From contig JAKOGI010000832.1 of NCBI GenBank assembly GCA_029747015.1, forward strand, positions 276,001-340,000: a stretch of DNA of 64,000 bases. Reading direction: 5' to 3'. Positions 13,020 through 25,636 of the stretch are shown here, in pieces. How positions within the stretch are numbered: position 1 is the stretch's first letter; every line of letters starts with the position of its first letter. The notes below the pieces were generated by a model. The model saw only the letters and a program-made list of their open reading frames with translations. It was not told where the DNA came from and searched no databases. A program made the position numbers and the translations under genes. This DNA is from Carnegiea gigantea (Eukaryota; Streptophyta; Magnoliopsida; Caryophyllales; Cactaceae).

Positions 13020-14130
13020 CATGTTTCACTGCTATGGAGGAAGCCAATTTACTCACTTCTTAAAAGAATTTATGGATGTTTTCACATGGTCATTTGAAGA
13101 TATGCCCTAAATAGGCTGAGAAATCACCATGTATACAATTCCATTATGTTCAAATGCAAAGCCGATCAACTAGAAACTTTGCTAAATGAAACCTAAATGG
13201 GCCTAAAAGTAAAAGAAGAAGTGCAAATATAATTAGATCCCAGCCTTCTAAGGGTATCCAACTATCCTAAATAGATAACCCACGTTGTTCTAGTGCCCGA
13301 GAAAGATGGTCAGATCCATATGTGTGTCGACTTCTAGGATTTAGACAACGCAAGGGTGACTTTCCTTTACCCCCCCATTGACTTATTAGTAGATAATAAG
13401 GCACGACAATACATATTGTCATTCATGGATAGTTATGTTGGATATGACGAAATAAAAATGGTCAAGGAAAATTAACACAAAACCACTTTCGTCACATAAT
13501 TAGGCATTGCTACAAAATGATGCCTTTTGATCTAATAAATGTTGAAGCCATCTATCAAAGTATGGCCCAAACCTTATTAGATAACATAATGCATTAAAAG
13601 GTGGAGGTTTTTGTACATGACATGCTCATCAAGTCAAAGAGCTAGAAAGGATATGTCCTCGCTCTTATGAAATTCTTTCAGAGACTATGAAGATATGACA
13701 TGCACCTAAAATCCACATAAATGTAATTTGGGGTTACTTTTGGAACACTTTTCGGGCATGTAGTTAGCTCTAAGGAATCGAGGCCAACCCATCCAAGATA
13801 AAGACCCAAAATGCGGCCTTCTAAGATGGAAAAGCAAATCCGAGGTTTTCAGGTGTGTGCAAGTCTTTACTCATTTCATCTCAAAACTAATTGTGATCTA
13901 TGAACCAATCCTTAAGAAATTAAGTTAGGCATTATAAATAAAGTGGGACAAGCCTTTTCAAAAGGATTTTGACAAAACAGCCAAATATATGGTGAACCAA
14001 CCAGTCCTACAACCATCAAAAGAGGATTTGTTATTGTTACTTTATTTGACAACAACAAAAACAGCAATGGGCATGATACTAGCCGAAGAAATGAAAGAAA
14101 AGAAAATGTCATACATTAATGAATAGGAAA
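13020..14130 (+). pseudogene. Tat-1 reverse transcriptase and RNase H remnant
   Basis: This region would encode reverse transcription and RNA removal. Visible blocks are FMDVFTWSFEDMP (before RT), VPEKDGQIHMCVDF (RT finger), LSFMDSYVGYDEIKM (first catalytic Asp present), a changed catalytic box FVHDMLIKS where the family has YVDD, a block around FTHFISKL, and an RNase H start around LTTTKTAMGMILAEE. Stops are scattered throughout. The altered box means this copy could not polymerise even if its frame were open. Confidence 0.85.
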
Positions 14131-14389
14131 TTCGTTGATTACAAGGTTTAATATACCCTAATTAGAAAAATGTGCCTATGGGCTACCAAAACATTGTGGC
14201 GCTACATGCTCAATAACAAATTCAAGGTCATAGCCAAAGTGGGTCTGATGGAACACATTATGTCTCAATCCATTCGACATAGAAGCACTTCAAATAAATG
14301 GTGTTACTCTTTAATAGAGTCAAAGTCTAGAAGTCCATGGATGACAGAGCAGTATCAAACTTTCTGGCCAACCATCAAGTGAGCCAAGA

Positions 14390-14830
14390 GGAAGAAAGCT
14401 ATGATCTTCCCAATGAAGATATCCTCTTACTCGAAGACAAAATTTGTCAAATGTATTTAAATCATACATCTAATCATAAGGCTTATGGGGTTGGCATCCT
14501 AACAGTGTCACCACTATGATCGCCTTTCCCAATCTTCACCAGGTTAGATTTTGGGGTAACCAATAATGCGGCGTAGTATGAAGCTTTTATTATAAGAATA
14601 CAAGTTGCTCGAGCCCTTTAAATTAAAACTTTAAATGTATATAAGGACTTGAGCTACATTATAAGTCATATCACTGGATGATGGAAAGTGAAAAGTATAA
14701 TTTGACACTTTATCAAGCTCACTTGGAAAAAATAACATTCCATTTTGATGAACTGAGGTTCACCCACCTCCCGAGAGAGGAAAACCAATTTGCAGACATA
14801 TTGGCAAGACTAACATCATTGGTTGTTATA
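14390..14830 (+). pseudogene. Tat-1 additional RNase H domain
   Basis: After a linker (EEESYDLPNEDILLLED), the sequence gives the start of a second RNase H fold: CQMYLNHTSNHKAYGVGILT, then ARLDFGVTNNAA-type and IKTLNVYKDLSYIISHI blocks. It ends in the open frame around FHFDELRFTHLPREENQFA and DILARLTSLV. In plant Tat and Ogre elements this extra domain lies between RNase H and integrase, as here. The usual catalytic Asp (family YFDGS) reads YLNHT, so it is inactive. Confidence 0.8.
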
Positions 14831-14999
14831 ACAGGGCAAGAATCTCATATAACTATCACAATAGATAGAAGAGGTGATGCAGAGCAAACTACCTTAATGC
14901 CTTTGAGTGAGCCCAAGTTCAACTTGCTGCATAATGTCGAGGCCCTGACTGAACTATCTCCAATTTCCACCATTGATCAAAGGATTGGGGTCTAACCTT

Positions 15000-16105
15000 C
15001 TAGGTCTTTACATTTTTGGGACCTTTGAGGGATCCTACATAAGTCATCAATGGATAGGAGGCAAGTACTAGTCATAAATGAGGAGTTGCGGATAATTTCT
15101 ATACTGGCTAATTTATTTTTAAAAGCTTGGGTTAATTTTGATCAGAGTTTTGTTTAACAAATGAAGCCTAAATAAAGCATGTGAGGTAAGCGTAGAAAGC
15201 TTCCTGTGTCTACTTTACTTTCTTATGAATAGCTTTTAGCAACTCCTAGCATTGAAAGAGAAATTTAAGAAAAATGTTAAGCTGCCAGAATTTAGAATTG
15301 CACTGTATAGCCTTGAAAAGGTCTTAAACAAGGTTCAAGGACTCTGAACTTACCTAAGAAGGTAGGATGTGGCAAGACAAATTCCTCCCAAATAAATTTT
15401 GAGAACATTCCATAATGTGAAGGCTTGAGAAAGCTTCCTATTCACAATTAAGGTGCAACCAAATTCTAGCACAAAAGATAAAGAAAGATGGTACTATTTG
15501 CACTATCTTTTTCAAATCTAAATTTGCTTATTTAATGAAGCATTTTCTTTGGTTTGCACAAGTGAGAAAAAGTTATCTCAATTCTATTGGCCATGTATTT
15601 GTTACAGCTTATTTTCTATTGGTCCTAGAGGAAGACTATTGCATAATTTTCATTGGCTAATGATGTGATTTTCCTATTGGCTTACTCTTGCTTGGGGAAT
15701 AACTGATGGGTCTTTGCATGACTTTAAATGGGCTAATTTTCCCTCTAGTAATTAGACTTTGATGAATGATATATAATATAGCTCTTTGGTGTTTTCTCTC
15801 ATAAAATCTCCCAAAACTTTATCCCATTTTGGGTGGTGTTTTTACAGCCTAAACTTTATCTTATTCCTTGGTCATTTTAGCCTTTAGGGGATTAAGTGGT
15901 GTTGAGCCCTCTAAGTGTTGGAAGAGATTCCCTTATTTTGAGCTTTTACTTGCTCTTGGTTCTTCGTTCCCAATCATACCTCACTTTAGAGTCTTAAAAT
16001 GTGCTAATTCTAGTCAAGGGCCATTGTTCTGAAGTCTAATTCTTTACTTCAGGTACCTTGACATTAACCTTGATATTTCAAGGTCTGGGATCCACATCAA
16101 CAGGT
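15000..16105. mobile_element. insertion in Tat-1, possibly a solo LTR
   Basis: The pol remnant breaks off shortly after the extra RNase H and resumes at about 16110 with the block just before the integrase zinc domain. The roughly 1.0-1.1 kb between has no pol similarity. It carries TATA-like sequence (about 15770), long T-rich runs and CATTGGCTAA/TATTGGC motifs, as promoter-bearing LTRs often do, and could end in GGGATCCACATCAACA near 16103. The left edge and a target duplication could not be fixed, so the solo-LTR reading is tentative. Confidence 0.35.
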
Positions 16106-16109
16106 AAAG

Positions 16110-17345
16110 CCAACTGATTGCCTAGAAATAGGGTAGGATGAAGAAATATCCCCATGATATACAAACATCATAAAACACAACCAAAAAAAGGAATATCCTC
16201 CTGATTCCTTGGAAGAGCCCAAAGGGCACTTCATCATTTAGCCTCAAAATTCATGGAGGATAATGACATACTCCATAAGAAGACCACTGACGGCATTCAA
16301 CATACGATGTATAAACACCGAGGAGGCAAATTCTCCTCATGAAGGAAATTCATGTAGGTGATTGTGGAACTCACACGACTAAAAATCTCTTATCTAAAAA
16401 GATACAAAGACAAGGCCACTATTGACCATAATAGGTGAGACTGCCTTCAGTTCACTTAGAAGTGTGAAAAATTCCAAAGCATACCCCAATCCAACACATT
16501 CTTTCATCACAACTGTACACATTTACCTCACCATAGGCATTCTCCATCTGGGGAATTGACCTAGTAGGTAAATATCACACTGAAGGGGACCAATCGCCAT
16601 GAGTACATCTTAGTCGTCATTGATTATTTCACCTTCAATTTTGAACAGGTTGCACGCTTCATAACAATCAACATCATTTGTCATTAAGGAGTATCACATG
16701 AACTTATAAGCAATTACATGTCCCATTTTAAAGATAAGATGGGAAAGTTGCTTAAGCAGTGCAAGATATTATAGTTGTAGCCCACTACCTACATACCACA
16801 AACAAATGGAATTGTAAAGACGGCTAACAAAAATGCCAAGAACATCTTGAGCAAAATAATAGAAAATCACAAAGATTAGCCGAATAAAATCCCATTCGCT
16901 TGTTGGGGATACCATACAACCATGAGATTGTCAACGGAATCTCTTGTGTACCAAATGAAAGTGGCACCCCTCATAAAAATAAAAACTCCATCTTTATCGA
17001 TTGCCCTTGAAGGGAATGTATTTAATATCAATTGGATACAAACCTGACACCATGAAATAGTAGAAATTTTTATAAGAAAGGTTGTAAGCCTTGTATCACC
17101 AACAAAAGTACAAACAAATAATGGAAATGGATTTCAACTTGAAAGTGCATCCCCAAAACACCTGGGTACGAGATGCAATACTAAAAGCCTTTCGACTGCC
17201 CATCACGAGCCCATGAGGAAAATTCAGGCCTCGTTGGACCAGCCCTATTACGTAAAAGAGATCTTCTTAGGAGGGGCTATGAAACTAATGGATATGGGCA
17301 TATATGAGTTTTCATAACCCCCCAAGTTACTATTGAAAAAGTCAA
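16110..17345 (+). pseudogene. Tat-1 integrase remnant
   Basis: Integrase joins the element cDNA to host DNA. Blocks in order: a pre-zinc segment ending in FMEDNDILHKKTTDG; a poor zinc-binding region with CEKFQSIP; the core with HEYILVVIDYFTFNFEQVA, then ELISNYMSHFKDKMGKLLKQC (where the family has a catalytic Asp near TDNG), then YIPQTNGIVKTANKNAKNI (the catalytic Glu position is occupied by Val); a block with LACWGYHTT-like residues; and the C-terminal GPYY..EIFLGGAMKLMDM segment at about 17235-17310. Stops and shifts are frequent and catalytic positions are altered. Confidence 0.85.
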
Positions 17346-18720
17346 AAGAAAGGAATCAACAAGCAGCGACATAAAGCCTACTGCTACTAGAATTTAGCGG
17401 TATAAAATTATATGCCACTAGAGCCCTGTGGCCTAAAAAGTTGTGCTGCCAAGGCCCACTAACAAAATCAGCATGCCACTACCCCCTCCCCAGTAAGCCC
17501 AATCACTAGCATTCTTCAAAAAAAAACAAAAAGAGGGAAAAAAAAACCAAAACAAATGTCATGCATGCAAAAGAAAGAAAACATGACTTTGCCCCATATA
17601 AGGCTTATCTAATCAAACATCACAAGTTAAAAAGAAAATCCCAATGATAGAAAGATAAAAAAAATGAAAAGAAACAATTAAAAAAAGTGCACAAAAGGTA
17701 AAATAATATTATTAATCTATTACTTTCATTACGGATTGGTTCTAGGGGGATAAAATTTTCAAAATAATTATTTAATGCCCAATATTATAGGGTTATCACA
17801 CATAGTGCAAACTAAGAGCTAAAAGTAAACGCAGTGCATCAGTCAATCACAATGACTTCAGGGCCATTAAGAGAGTAATATGCAAAACCCTCCAGCTTTC
17901 TATGCTAGGCCCCTCTAAGAACCCCCCCTTTATGGAAATGATGTACTCAAATATCAAGATGAGGTAAAAAAAAAAAAAAAGAAGCAATGAAAAAAATAAA
18001 GGAGAAAAGAACCATGACTAAAAAATTTGTAAATGAAAATTAAACAAACACATTTTCCAATGGCAATTGTTTGAACAAAACATCTAAAAGAGGGCATTCC
18101 TCTCCTGATCCTGATCCCCACCCATATCCTCGGTAGGTTCCTTTATAATCTGGACCACAGATGCTCTAAGAAACTTAGAGAAGCTGGAGCCTAACAGTAA
18201 AAAATCTGCCTAATATCGCAAAGCTAGAACTCAAATGCATGATGCTGGGATACTCTTGCCCATGACTGTCTCGAGATCTTGAATTGGCCAGAAAACAGTG
18301 CATAGCTAGATCCTTACCAAGACCCCATACCATAGCTGGGAGAGACGCCATAACTCAGGCGGCGGTGACAGCTGAGAAAAAGAGTCTTCCTCATTCAACA
18401 TCCCCAGGGGACAGCACACATGCCCCAAGGACGAGGCTGTCCTTGCTGCCATTCTAGAAAAGGGGTCTAACTCTGTTGCTATACTTTGTGAGGAATAGGC
18501 ACCGTTGCGAGGGAAGAAGGCATTCAGTGGGGGTCCATGGAGTCTCAGGAATGGAATAAAACTCTCCACTTTGTTTGAAGAAAGGGAAGGAGGTTATACT
18601 CCCTGAGTATAAGAAGCTTCTTAACGATGGTTTCAAGAAGCGCACTACAACATGCATTGAAATAGGAAAGAAAAGAAGAGGGCAACAAAGAAATTCCAAA
18701 AAAAAGAAAAGAACTAAGGT
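17346..18720. other. no gene recognised between Tat-1 and the Athila-like element
   Basis: A-rich segments (about 17510-17700 and 17960-18030) precede a less AT-rich part (18090-18560) with short overlapping open frames on both strands (60-87 residues) that match nothing I know. A Tat-1 3' LTR might lie here, but without a 5' partner it cannot be recognised. Confidence 0.45.
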
Positions 18721-20927
18721 ATGTTATGTAGATTACTCAAATTTACTTTATTTTATTTATTTTTAGGTTAATGTTTATTGATAAAGTAAAGATAAAAAGA
18801 AATGACGTCAGACCGGAATTTATACATCAACAAACCAAACTTGATTTGTGAAGTCTTTCCACAAATAATGACTTAGAAAAAGATTTATTTTTCATGATGA
18901 TTTATTCTATGGAAATGGATGAAAAAAAAATAAGAAAACTACTAATCCTACTTGGAAGAGGATGTTTAAAAACCTTGGACAAGAAGAAACTTAATTAGCC
19001 CTAATTTTGTTACAATAACAAAAGGTGTTTGGCCTTGGAAAATCATACAAAAACATCAATCACCCATTGCCTTCTTCACCATCATCCCTATACCATTCAT
19101 CTCCTCTTCACATTCCCGCCATTGCCATCATGACATCATCACCATAATCATCATCAAATCATTCATTAACTTCATAATCATATGACATCACCATCACCTT
19201 CACGTTTCACCACCTTGCACTATTACCTTTCCATAATCATCACGACATCTCTATCAAGCCCATTGTCACAGAAAGATAAAGTTTTAATTTTAGTTTATTC
19301 AAATTATTTTTAAACATGAAATTCATAACTAATTATTATGTTTTTATTTTTAACATGATTGAATAGTTTATTACTTAGCATTGTCCATTTGAAACCATGC
19401 AATATTAATTGTTGTGCAACAAAATTTATGCTTTATTATATTTATTGATTGATTCATGATTCTACAATGATTTGTGCTTATTGTTCATAATATTTATGTT
19501 GGATTAATTATAATGCATGCTAATATCTTTAATGTAAATTCATATGATATTTAAAACACTTAAGTACATAAAAGCTATAGTCTTTTCACCATAAGTACCA
19601 CCTTATTTGACCATGGATGGCTTATATGTATCTCTTTTAATTCGAAATTATAGATCTTTGTCAAATCAATTAGCTAGTAGGGTGGTTACAAGGTGTCAGA
19701 TGAGGTTTTCTTAGTGTTTAATGCTGTAGTTTGATTAAATTCTTGCACTACTAGGGTTATTAAAACTAGTAGTACTTTATTGGGACTAAGCTTACACAAA
19801 CGAAAAATGAAGAAAAATAGGGAAGATCTATTGGGGGTTGTCTTCTATAGTATAACTCATAAATAAATCAATTTGCGTCAATGATAAACAGTAATTTTCT
19901 TGACGGATATAAATTATACTACGTGTTTTTCACTATATTGCTAAATTTGATAATTATTTCTTTAATTTTAAGCTTATTTCATTAGTTTGTCAATTTTTTA
20001 AAGTTTTAATATTTTTAATTAAATTTCATTACCCCATCCACTAGGAGTGGTCTTTTTTGTGCATTTGAACAATTTTAGATTAGTCAAATTTTAAGTTTGA
20101 GTGTGGTTTAATTTTTAGATTCATTTTCTAATTTCATTAATTTTTACCGATTTCTTAGAAATTAATATTAAAGTTTTTTTTAAGTAATTTTGAGCCTTAA
20201 GTCACTTAAGGGTTTAGATAGAGTTTTAATCCATAACAATTAAGTTTCAGAAGTTTTGAAATTTATTTGATAAATTTTCAAAATTTATCTTTAGACTTGC
20301 TCCCAGATTATTAGCGTAGGTTTTTATATTGGTAAATTCAAAAATTAAGTATTTTAATTTTAATTTTTAGTTTTTGGAGTTGGTTTAAGTCTAAAAATCT
20401 AGGTGTTATGTTGTAGTTATTTTCATTGTTGATCTTCTTATTTATTGTATTATAGTTTATCATTTATTTAATTTTCATATTTTAGTTCCTCTTTTCATTT
20501 TCTGTAGTAATATTTAGTTTTGTTTTGGCTAGAAATAATTAAATATGTTTATGCTAACTTAAATGTTTCCAAGCTTTTAGTTTGGGTAATTTCCTGGTTT
20601 ACAATTTTCTTTTTTTCTGTTACTTTTTTTGTCTGTTTTATTTTTAATGTTCTACAATATTTGGGTTTGGTATTTATTGTCTTTATTTCCAAAATTTTGT
20701 GCCGAACAATTTAAAGCATCAATAAATAAGTTTTCATATTTTTCCTAACTTAATTTGGTTTGTTTTCGCAATTGAAAGAAAAACTTAAAATAATATTAAA
20801 GTGTTAAACTTAATCGGATTCAAACTTGCATATCATTATGCTCTTTCCTCATGGGATCAACCCTATTGACCAATACTATAAATCTTATTCATAAATTAAA
20901 GTAGCTCTATGATAAGCTTTATAAATT
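18721..20927 (+). repeat. 5' LTR of the Athila-like element
   Basis: It aligns along its length with 25680-28700. Shared blocks include GATGATTTATT, the ATC/CAC-rich tract (about 19060-19260 and 25990-26200), CACGTTTCAC, TTGATTGATTCATGAT, and AAATTTCATTACC. The first 43 or so bases of the 3' LTR have no counterpart before 18721, so this copy is truncated at its left end. The two LTRs differ at many positions, which marks an old insertion. Confidence 0.85.
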
Positions 20928-20928
20928 T

Positions 20929-20946
20929 TGGTGTCGTTATCTGGGA
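20929..20946 (+). promoter_or_regulatory. primer-binding site, tRNA-Asp-like
   Basis: TGGTGTCGTTATCTGGGA directly after the 5' LTR resembles the plant tRNA-Asp complementary site (TGGCGCCGTTGCCGGGGA) with a few transitions. It marks where minus-strand cDNA synthesis would have started. Confidence 0.75.
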
Positions 20947-21199
20947 AAGAAGTTAATAGTTTTTATATACATAGTTTATGCGATTTAGTAGTGGTTGCAT
21001 GATCGAAGAAAGAAGGGGGCATATGTTTGAGGAGTTTGAAAGGAAGAGATTTTGAATCTGCTAGCTTTGAATCGATACACTATAAATATGTTGATGTCGA
21101 AATGACAATCTTATATGAATTTTGTTGCATCGAACTTCAAAACACAACTTTATCGATTACTTATCCTACATTAGAATGACTACTTATACTAAACTCTTG

Positions 21200-22100
21200 A
21201 ATTTTAGACTTGTTGCCTAAGTTTCATAGTCTTCCTAATGAAGACACATATCATCATAATTATGAGCTCATTATTACATGCTTGCCCGTGCAACTTGAGG
21301 GAATCACCAATGACCAAATTAGGTTGAGAGCCCTTTTGTTTTCACTTCAGGATAAGGCTAAAATATATTACCTACTCCTGGCTACATTTACCGCATACAC
21401 TCAAGTTCATAAAGATTTCTTAGGAAAGTTTTTTCCGAGCATCTAGGATTGAGTGCATTAGAAAAGAAATTTATGGCATTAAACAAATGACTGAGGAAAC
21501 TTTTCATGAGTGTTGGGAATGTTTTAATATGTTATATGCCAGTTGTCTCCAACATTAAATCTCTGAACAATTATTGATTCAATAATTTTATGAAGGTTCA
21601 TTACCGATAGATAGAAATATGGTAGATGTTGCTAGTGGGGAGGCTTTGGTTAATGAAACTTTGACTCAGCCTAGAGAACTTTCTAATAATACGGCCCAAA
21701 ACATTCAACATATTAGGACTAGGAATACCCAGTTAAGGAAGGTCAACCAGATCAGTTTAGGCCCATCTGTTGAAACCTAACTTTCCTAGCTCACTATAAT
21801 GATGAACTAACTCGTCATTGGATGAGTTTAGAAAGCAATAGATTTATGGTATTTGTTATACAGAGGGGCATTATACTAATGCGCATATGCCCCACACTAC
21901 AAGGGAGCGTGTGAATGTTGGTTTTTCCCAAACAAGGTCAAAGGAATGATCCGCCCTCAAATACTTACAATGAAGGATGAAGAGACCTACCAAACGTTAG
22001 GCATGGATCTAGATAATTCTTTGGAATTTGACCAACCAATGCATCAACTCTCTGCTCAGGATAGAACGAATTTCCTTCTAGAGCAAGTCATTAAGAATTT
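21200..22100 (+). pseudogene. Athila-type gag remnant
   Basis: The open frame 21210-21446 carries the start of the plant retrotransposon gag domain: GITNDQIRLRALLFSLQDKA, a spacing typical of Athila gag, then a block ending FLGKFFPS. After a shift the pattern continues with QMTEETFHECWECF, FYEGSLPIDRNMVDVASG and LTQPRELSNN, again in family order, followed by a poorly preserved region. Several stops break it. It ends where chromovirus sequence begins near 22105. Confidence 0.8.
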
Positions 22101-22104
22101 CCTA

Positions 22105-24770
22105 GAACAAGGGTCTTTGAGTATACTAGGGAATTCGAGCAATTGCTTATCAAATGTGACTTTAGGGAAGATAAGAAGCAAACCTTAGTGAGGTATATTG
22201 ATGGGTTAAATGAAAAGATAGCCCATGTTGTGGAATTACACCCCTACACCACCCTTGAGGAGTTAAGCTCTTTAGCTCATAAGGTGGAACTCTAAAAGAG
22301 AGTTAAGGGAAAGAATGAGTCTTTTAAATCCCAAAACCGAACCTATCCTTCACAAAAGCCTTCCTAGTCCACTCCTAAGCTTTTCACCCATTCAAGCCCA
22401 AAACCCCCTTAACCCACGGCCCCCAAATCAGCCCCTCAAACAACCCCTAAACTGAAAGAAACTAGGAGGGGTTTTAGATGAAGGACTTAGACACATTACG
22501 CTGAGTGCCCTAACAAGAGAGTGATCACCCTAGCAGAATATCAAGCACCCTTCGGGGAGGATATGGAGGAAGACAAGGAGGTACACTTGAATGAGGTGCT
22601 AGAGGAAGTGGTCGAGGGTCCGGATGAAGGAGAGCTTTTGGTGGTTAGGAGAGCCTTGAGTGGCTTGGCTAGTCAACAGGGGAATGGACAAAGGGAAGCC
22701 ATCTTTTGAACGAGATGAACCATAGGAGGCAAAGTATGTTCCCTTATCATTAATGAAGCGAGTTGCACGAATGTAGCATCCAAGACCTTGTGGAGAAACT
22801 CAAGCTCACGACCTCACCTCATCCTTCATGGGATACCATCTAATGGCTCAATCAAGGCAAAGGTATCCAAGTTTTCTCTCGTCGTTTGGTTTCTTTAAGC
22901 ATTGGGAAAAACTACAAAGATGAAATTTTGTGTGATGTGATTCCTATGGACGTATGTCATGTTCTCCTTAGTAGGCCTTGGCTTTTTGATAGGAAAGTCA
23001 TGCATGATAGCTGAATGAACACTTACTCATTTATCTTAGATCACAAGAAAATCACCTTTGCACCCATTAGCCCTTCCCAACTCCTCAAGCCAAAGAAATC
23101 CCATAAAAGGATGTCGTACTCACTACTCTCCTCAAGGTCGAAAGTCATGAGTATGAGTTGTTCAAGGAATGGCTCCCACTTGGCCTAGAGGACACCGAAC
23201 CCAACCCTTATTCTCACCCCCTCCTTGTTCCACTCCTCTAAGCTTATGCTCATGTCTTTCCACAAGAGATACCTCACGGCCTACTTCCATAAAGAACCAT
23301 CCAACACAAAATTGACCTCATTCCCGGATCCACCTTCCCAAACAAACCGGCCTATAGAATGAACCCCTAAGAAACCCAAAGAGATCCAAAGATAAGTGGA
23401 TAAGCTTTTGGCCAAGGGGATGATTAGGGAGAGTTTGAGCCCATGTGTCGTCCCAGCCTTGTTAGTTCCAAAGAAGGATAGGAGTATGAGAATGTGTGTG
23501 GATAGCAGGGCTATCAACAAGATCACTGTCAAGTACCGTTATCCCATTCATAGATTAGAAGACCTTCTTGATGAGTTGCATAGAGCCACCATCTTTTCTA
23601 AGATTGATCTTAGAAGTGGCTACAGTCAAATTAGAATCCAAGAAGAGGATGTATGGAAGACGGAATTCAAGACTAAGGGGGGATTATATGAATGGTTGGT
23701 AATGCCATTCGGTCTTACTAATGCTCCTAGTGCATTCATGCGTTCGATGAATCAAGTCCTTAAGCCCTTCATTATAAAGTTTGTGATGGTCTACTTTGAT
23801 GATATCTTGGTTTATAGACAAGATGAAGTTGAGCATGTTAGTTACTTCTAACAAGTCCTTGATGTTCTCTCCCATGAGAAGCTTTATGGCAACTTAGCAA
23901 AGTATCACTTTTTCACTCCTCAAATTGTTTTCCTAGCCTATATGGTTTCGATCCAAGGAATACAAGTCGATGAAAGGAAAATCCAAGCTATCAAGGAGTG
24001 GCTGGTTCCTTCTTCCATTCGCCAAGTAAGGAGTTCTTATGGTCTAGCCTCTTTCTATAGCAGGTTTGTTAAGAATTTTAGTTCAATCATGGCCCCTTGA
24101 TCGAAGTGCTCAAGTCCAAGAAGTTTGAGTGGAATTAAAAGGCTCAAACCGCCTTTAAAGACATCAAAAGAAAGCTCACTAATGCGCCCATCCTTGCGCT
24201 TTTCAAAAGTCTTTGAGGTTGAGTGTGATGCGTCGCGAGTGGGATAGGGGCGATCCTATCCCAAGAAGGCCGACTGTTAGCTTACTTTAGTGAGAATCTC
24301 AATGATGCCAAGTGAAAATACCCAACTTATGATGAGGAGTTTTATGCCATAGTGAGGGCTTGGAGCATTGGTGACACTACTTGGTGGGAGGGGAGTTCAT
24401 CCTCCATTTGGATCATGAAGCACCTAAATTCATCTAAGGACAACACGAGCTCAATCCAAGACATGCTAAGTAGATGATGTATCTACAAGCTTTCTACTTT
24501 GTGATTCACCGTAAATTCAGCCTCTTGAACAAGGGAGTGGATGCATTGTCTATAAGGTATCTTCACCTCTCCTCTCTTGATTCAAGAATCCTCATATTTG
24601 AGATGATCAAGGAGTTGTACCCCAAGGATGAAGATTTCAAGGAGACCTTTGAGGCATGCTCATGACATCCACCCAGCCCATTCCATATTGAAGAAGGTTT
24701 CTTGTTCAAAGGAGCTAAATTATGCATCCCTAAAGAAGCTAAACTGATGCTCATGATAGTCATGATTATT
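22105..24770 (+). pseudogene. CRM-2: chromovirus gag-pol fragment inside the Athila-like body
   Basis: This is a partial chromovirus polyprotein close in sequence to CRM-1. It starts in mid-gag (EYTREFEQLLIKCDF at about 22120). It continues with the gag tail LHPYTTLEELSSLAHKVEL, a destroyed zinc knuckle (only HYAECPNK remains) and a protease region where the family Asp-Gly-Gly-Ser reads NEAS. A long open RT piece (23396-23851) holds [26 protein letters not shown] and an intact YFDD box at about 23791. RNase H (DASRVGIGAILSQEG near 24230) is interrupted by several shifts. Similarity ends near 24770, before integrase. No LTRs belonging to it were found on either side. It is either a truncated insertion or the product of recombination between elements. 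Confidence 0.85.
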
Positions 24771-25636
24771 CATTTTATTTGATCATGACATATGACTGTG
24801 ATTAGAGGCAATAAAAGGAATTAAATTGTTTTCCCTAGATTGAGTGGAGTGGCAAAATAATTCATTATAATTGTAACTTTTCTTCTCTTGCCTTAAAGGA
24901 CAAAAAGGGAAAAAGAATAAAAACTTTGTGGGTTCACCAACACGGGTAGGTTCACCAACACGGGTAGGTTCAGGATGTGCGTCACTTGTTTTCCTTAAGT
25001 AAGGTCCTTGAATTTTAAGCCTGTGAATGGAGGAGACCTATGCTAAGAGAGTTAACCCCATTTAGGCTCGTCCACGACTTGAAGCAAGCCAATAAAGGGG
25101 GAAAAAAAGCTTAAAAAGGGAGAAAAAAATGCCAACTACAGTACCTATATTCAAGAGAGTTTGGGATAGGTAGTGTTTAATTTTTAATTCCCCATTTTGA
25201 AGCCTCGAATCTGTGCTTAAATGAAAAAGAAAAAAAAAACCTACAAGACAAGTTCAAAATTAATTTCAATGAGTTATTTCTTCTAGTTATCTCTATAGCT
25301 TTACCATGGTTTAATTTTTCCTATCTTTATTTTTGTAAGACCTCTTGAGCAATGTATGTACGCTTAAATAAGATGGATAAGTATTGTTCATGTTAACTTA
25401 TAAGGGAGATTATATAATGTTAACAAAGAAACTCTTTGATGTCAGTTGGGTGTTTAGTGGTCTTCCACTTGTGTGGGAAAAGGCTAACTTTTGAATCAAA
25501 CTGTTATCAAAGTGAGCTAATGCACAAAGCATACTTCATGTGTTACGTGTGACTCTATAGAAAAAGGCGTAGTTTTCAGGTCGAGTCTTAGATTTTCTTT
25601 GCATGAGGAGATCTAGAATTTGAGAGTGGGGGAGTT
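24771..25636 (+). other. non-coding tail and polypurine tract of the Athila-like element
   Basis: No coding similarity. Near 24926-24970 an 18-bp unit (GGGTAGGTTCACCAACAC) is repeated in tandem. A/G-rich runs lie at about 25090-25130 and 25220-25240. Immediately before the 3' LTR stands TTGAGAGTGGGGGAGTT (25620-25636), the polypurine tract from which plus-strand synthesis would start; an upstream TTTGCATGAGGA-type motif is common just before LTRs of this element type. Confidence 0.7.

Larger units (their letters stand above)
9950..17345 (+). mobile_element. Tat-1: decayed Tat/Ogre-type Ty3/gypsy retrotransposon (internal region)
   Basis: The gag-pol remnants lie in family order: gag (about 10250-10700), a protease/linker stretch, RT and RNase H (13020-14130), an additional RNase H (about 14390-14830) and integrase (about 16110-17345). 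The additional RNase H between the normal RNase H and integrase is a known mark of the Tat/Ogre lineage. All frames are broken by many stops and shifts. The RT active box, normally YVDD, reads FVHD here (about 13612). LTRs were not found. A foreign segment interrupts the element at about 15000-16105. The body from gag to the end of pol is about 7.4 kb including that insertion. Confidence 0.85.

Noticed and set aside
18306..18766. Cluster of overlapping open frames at less AT-rich DNA
   Set aside because: Frames on both strands overlap, match nothing I recognise, and end at the LTR boundary; no gene is supported.
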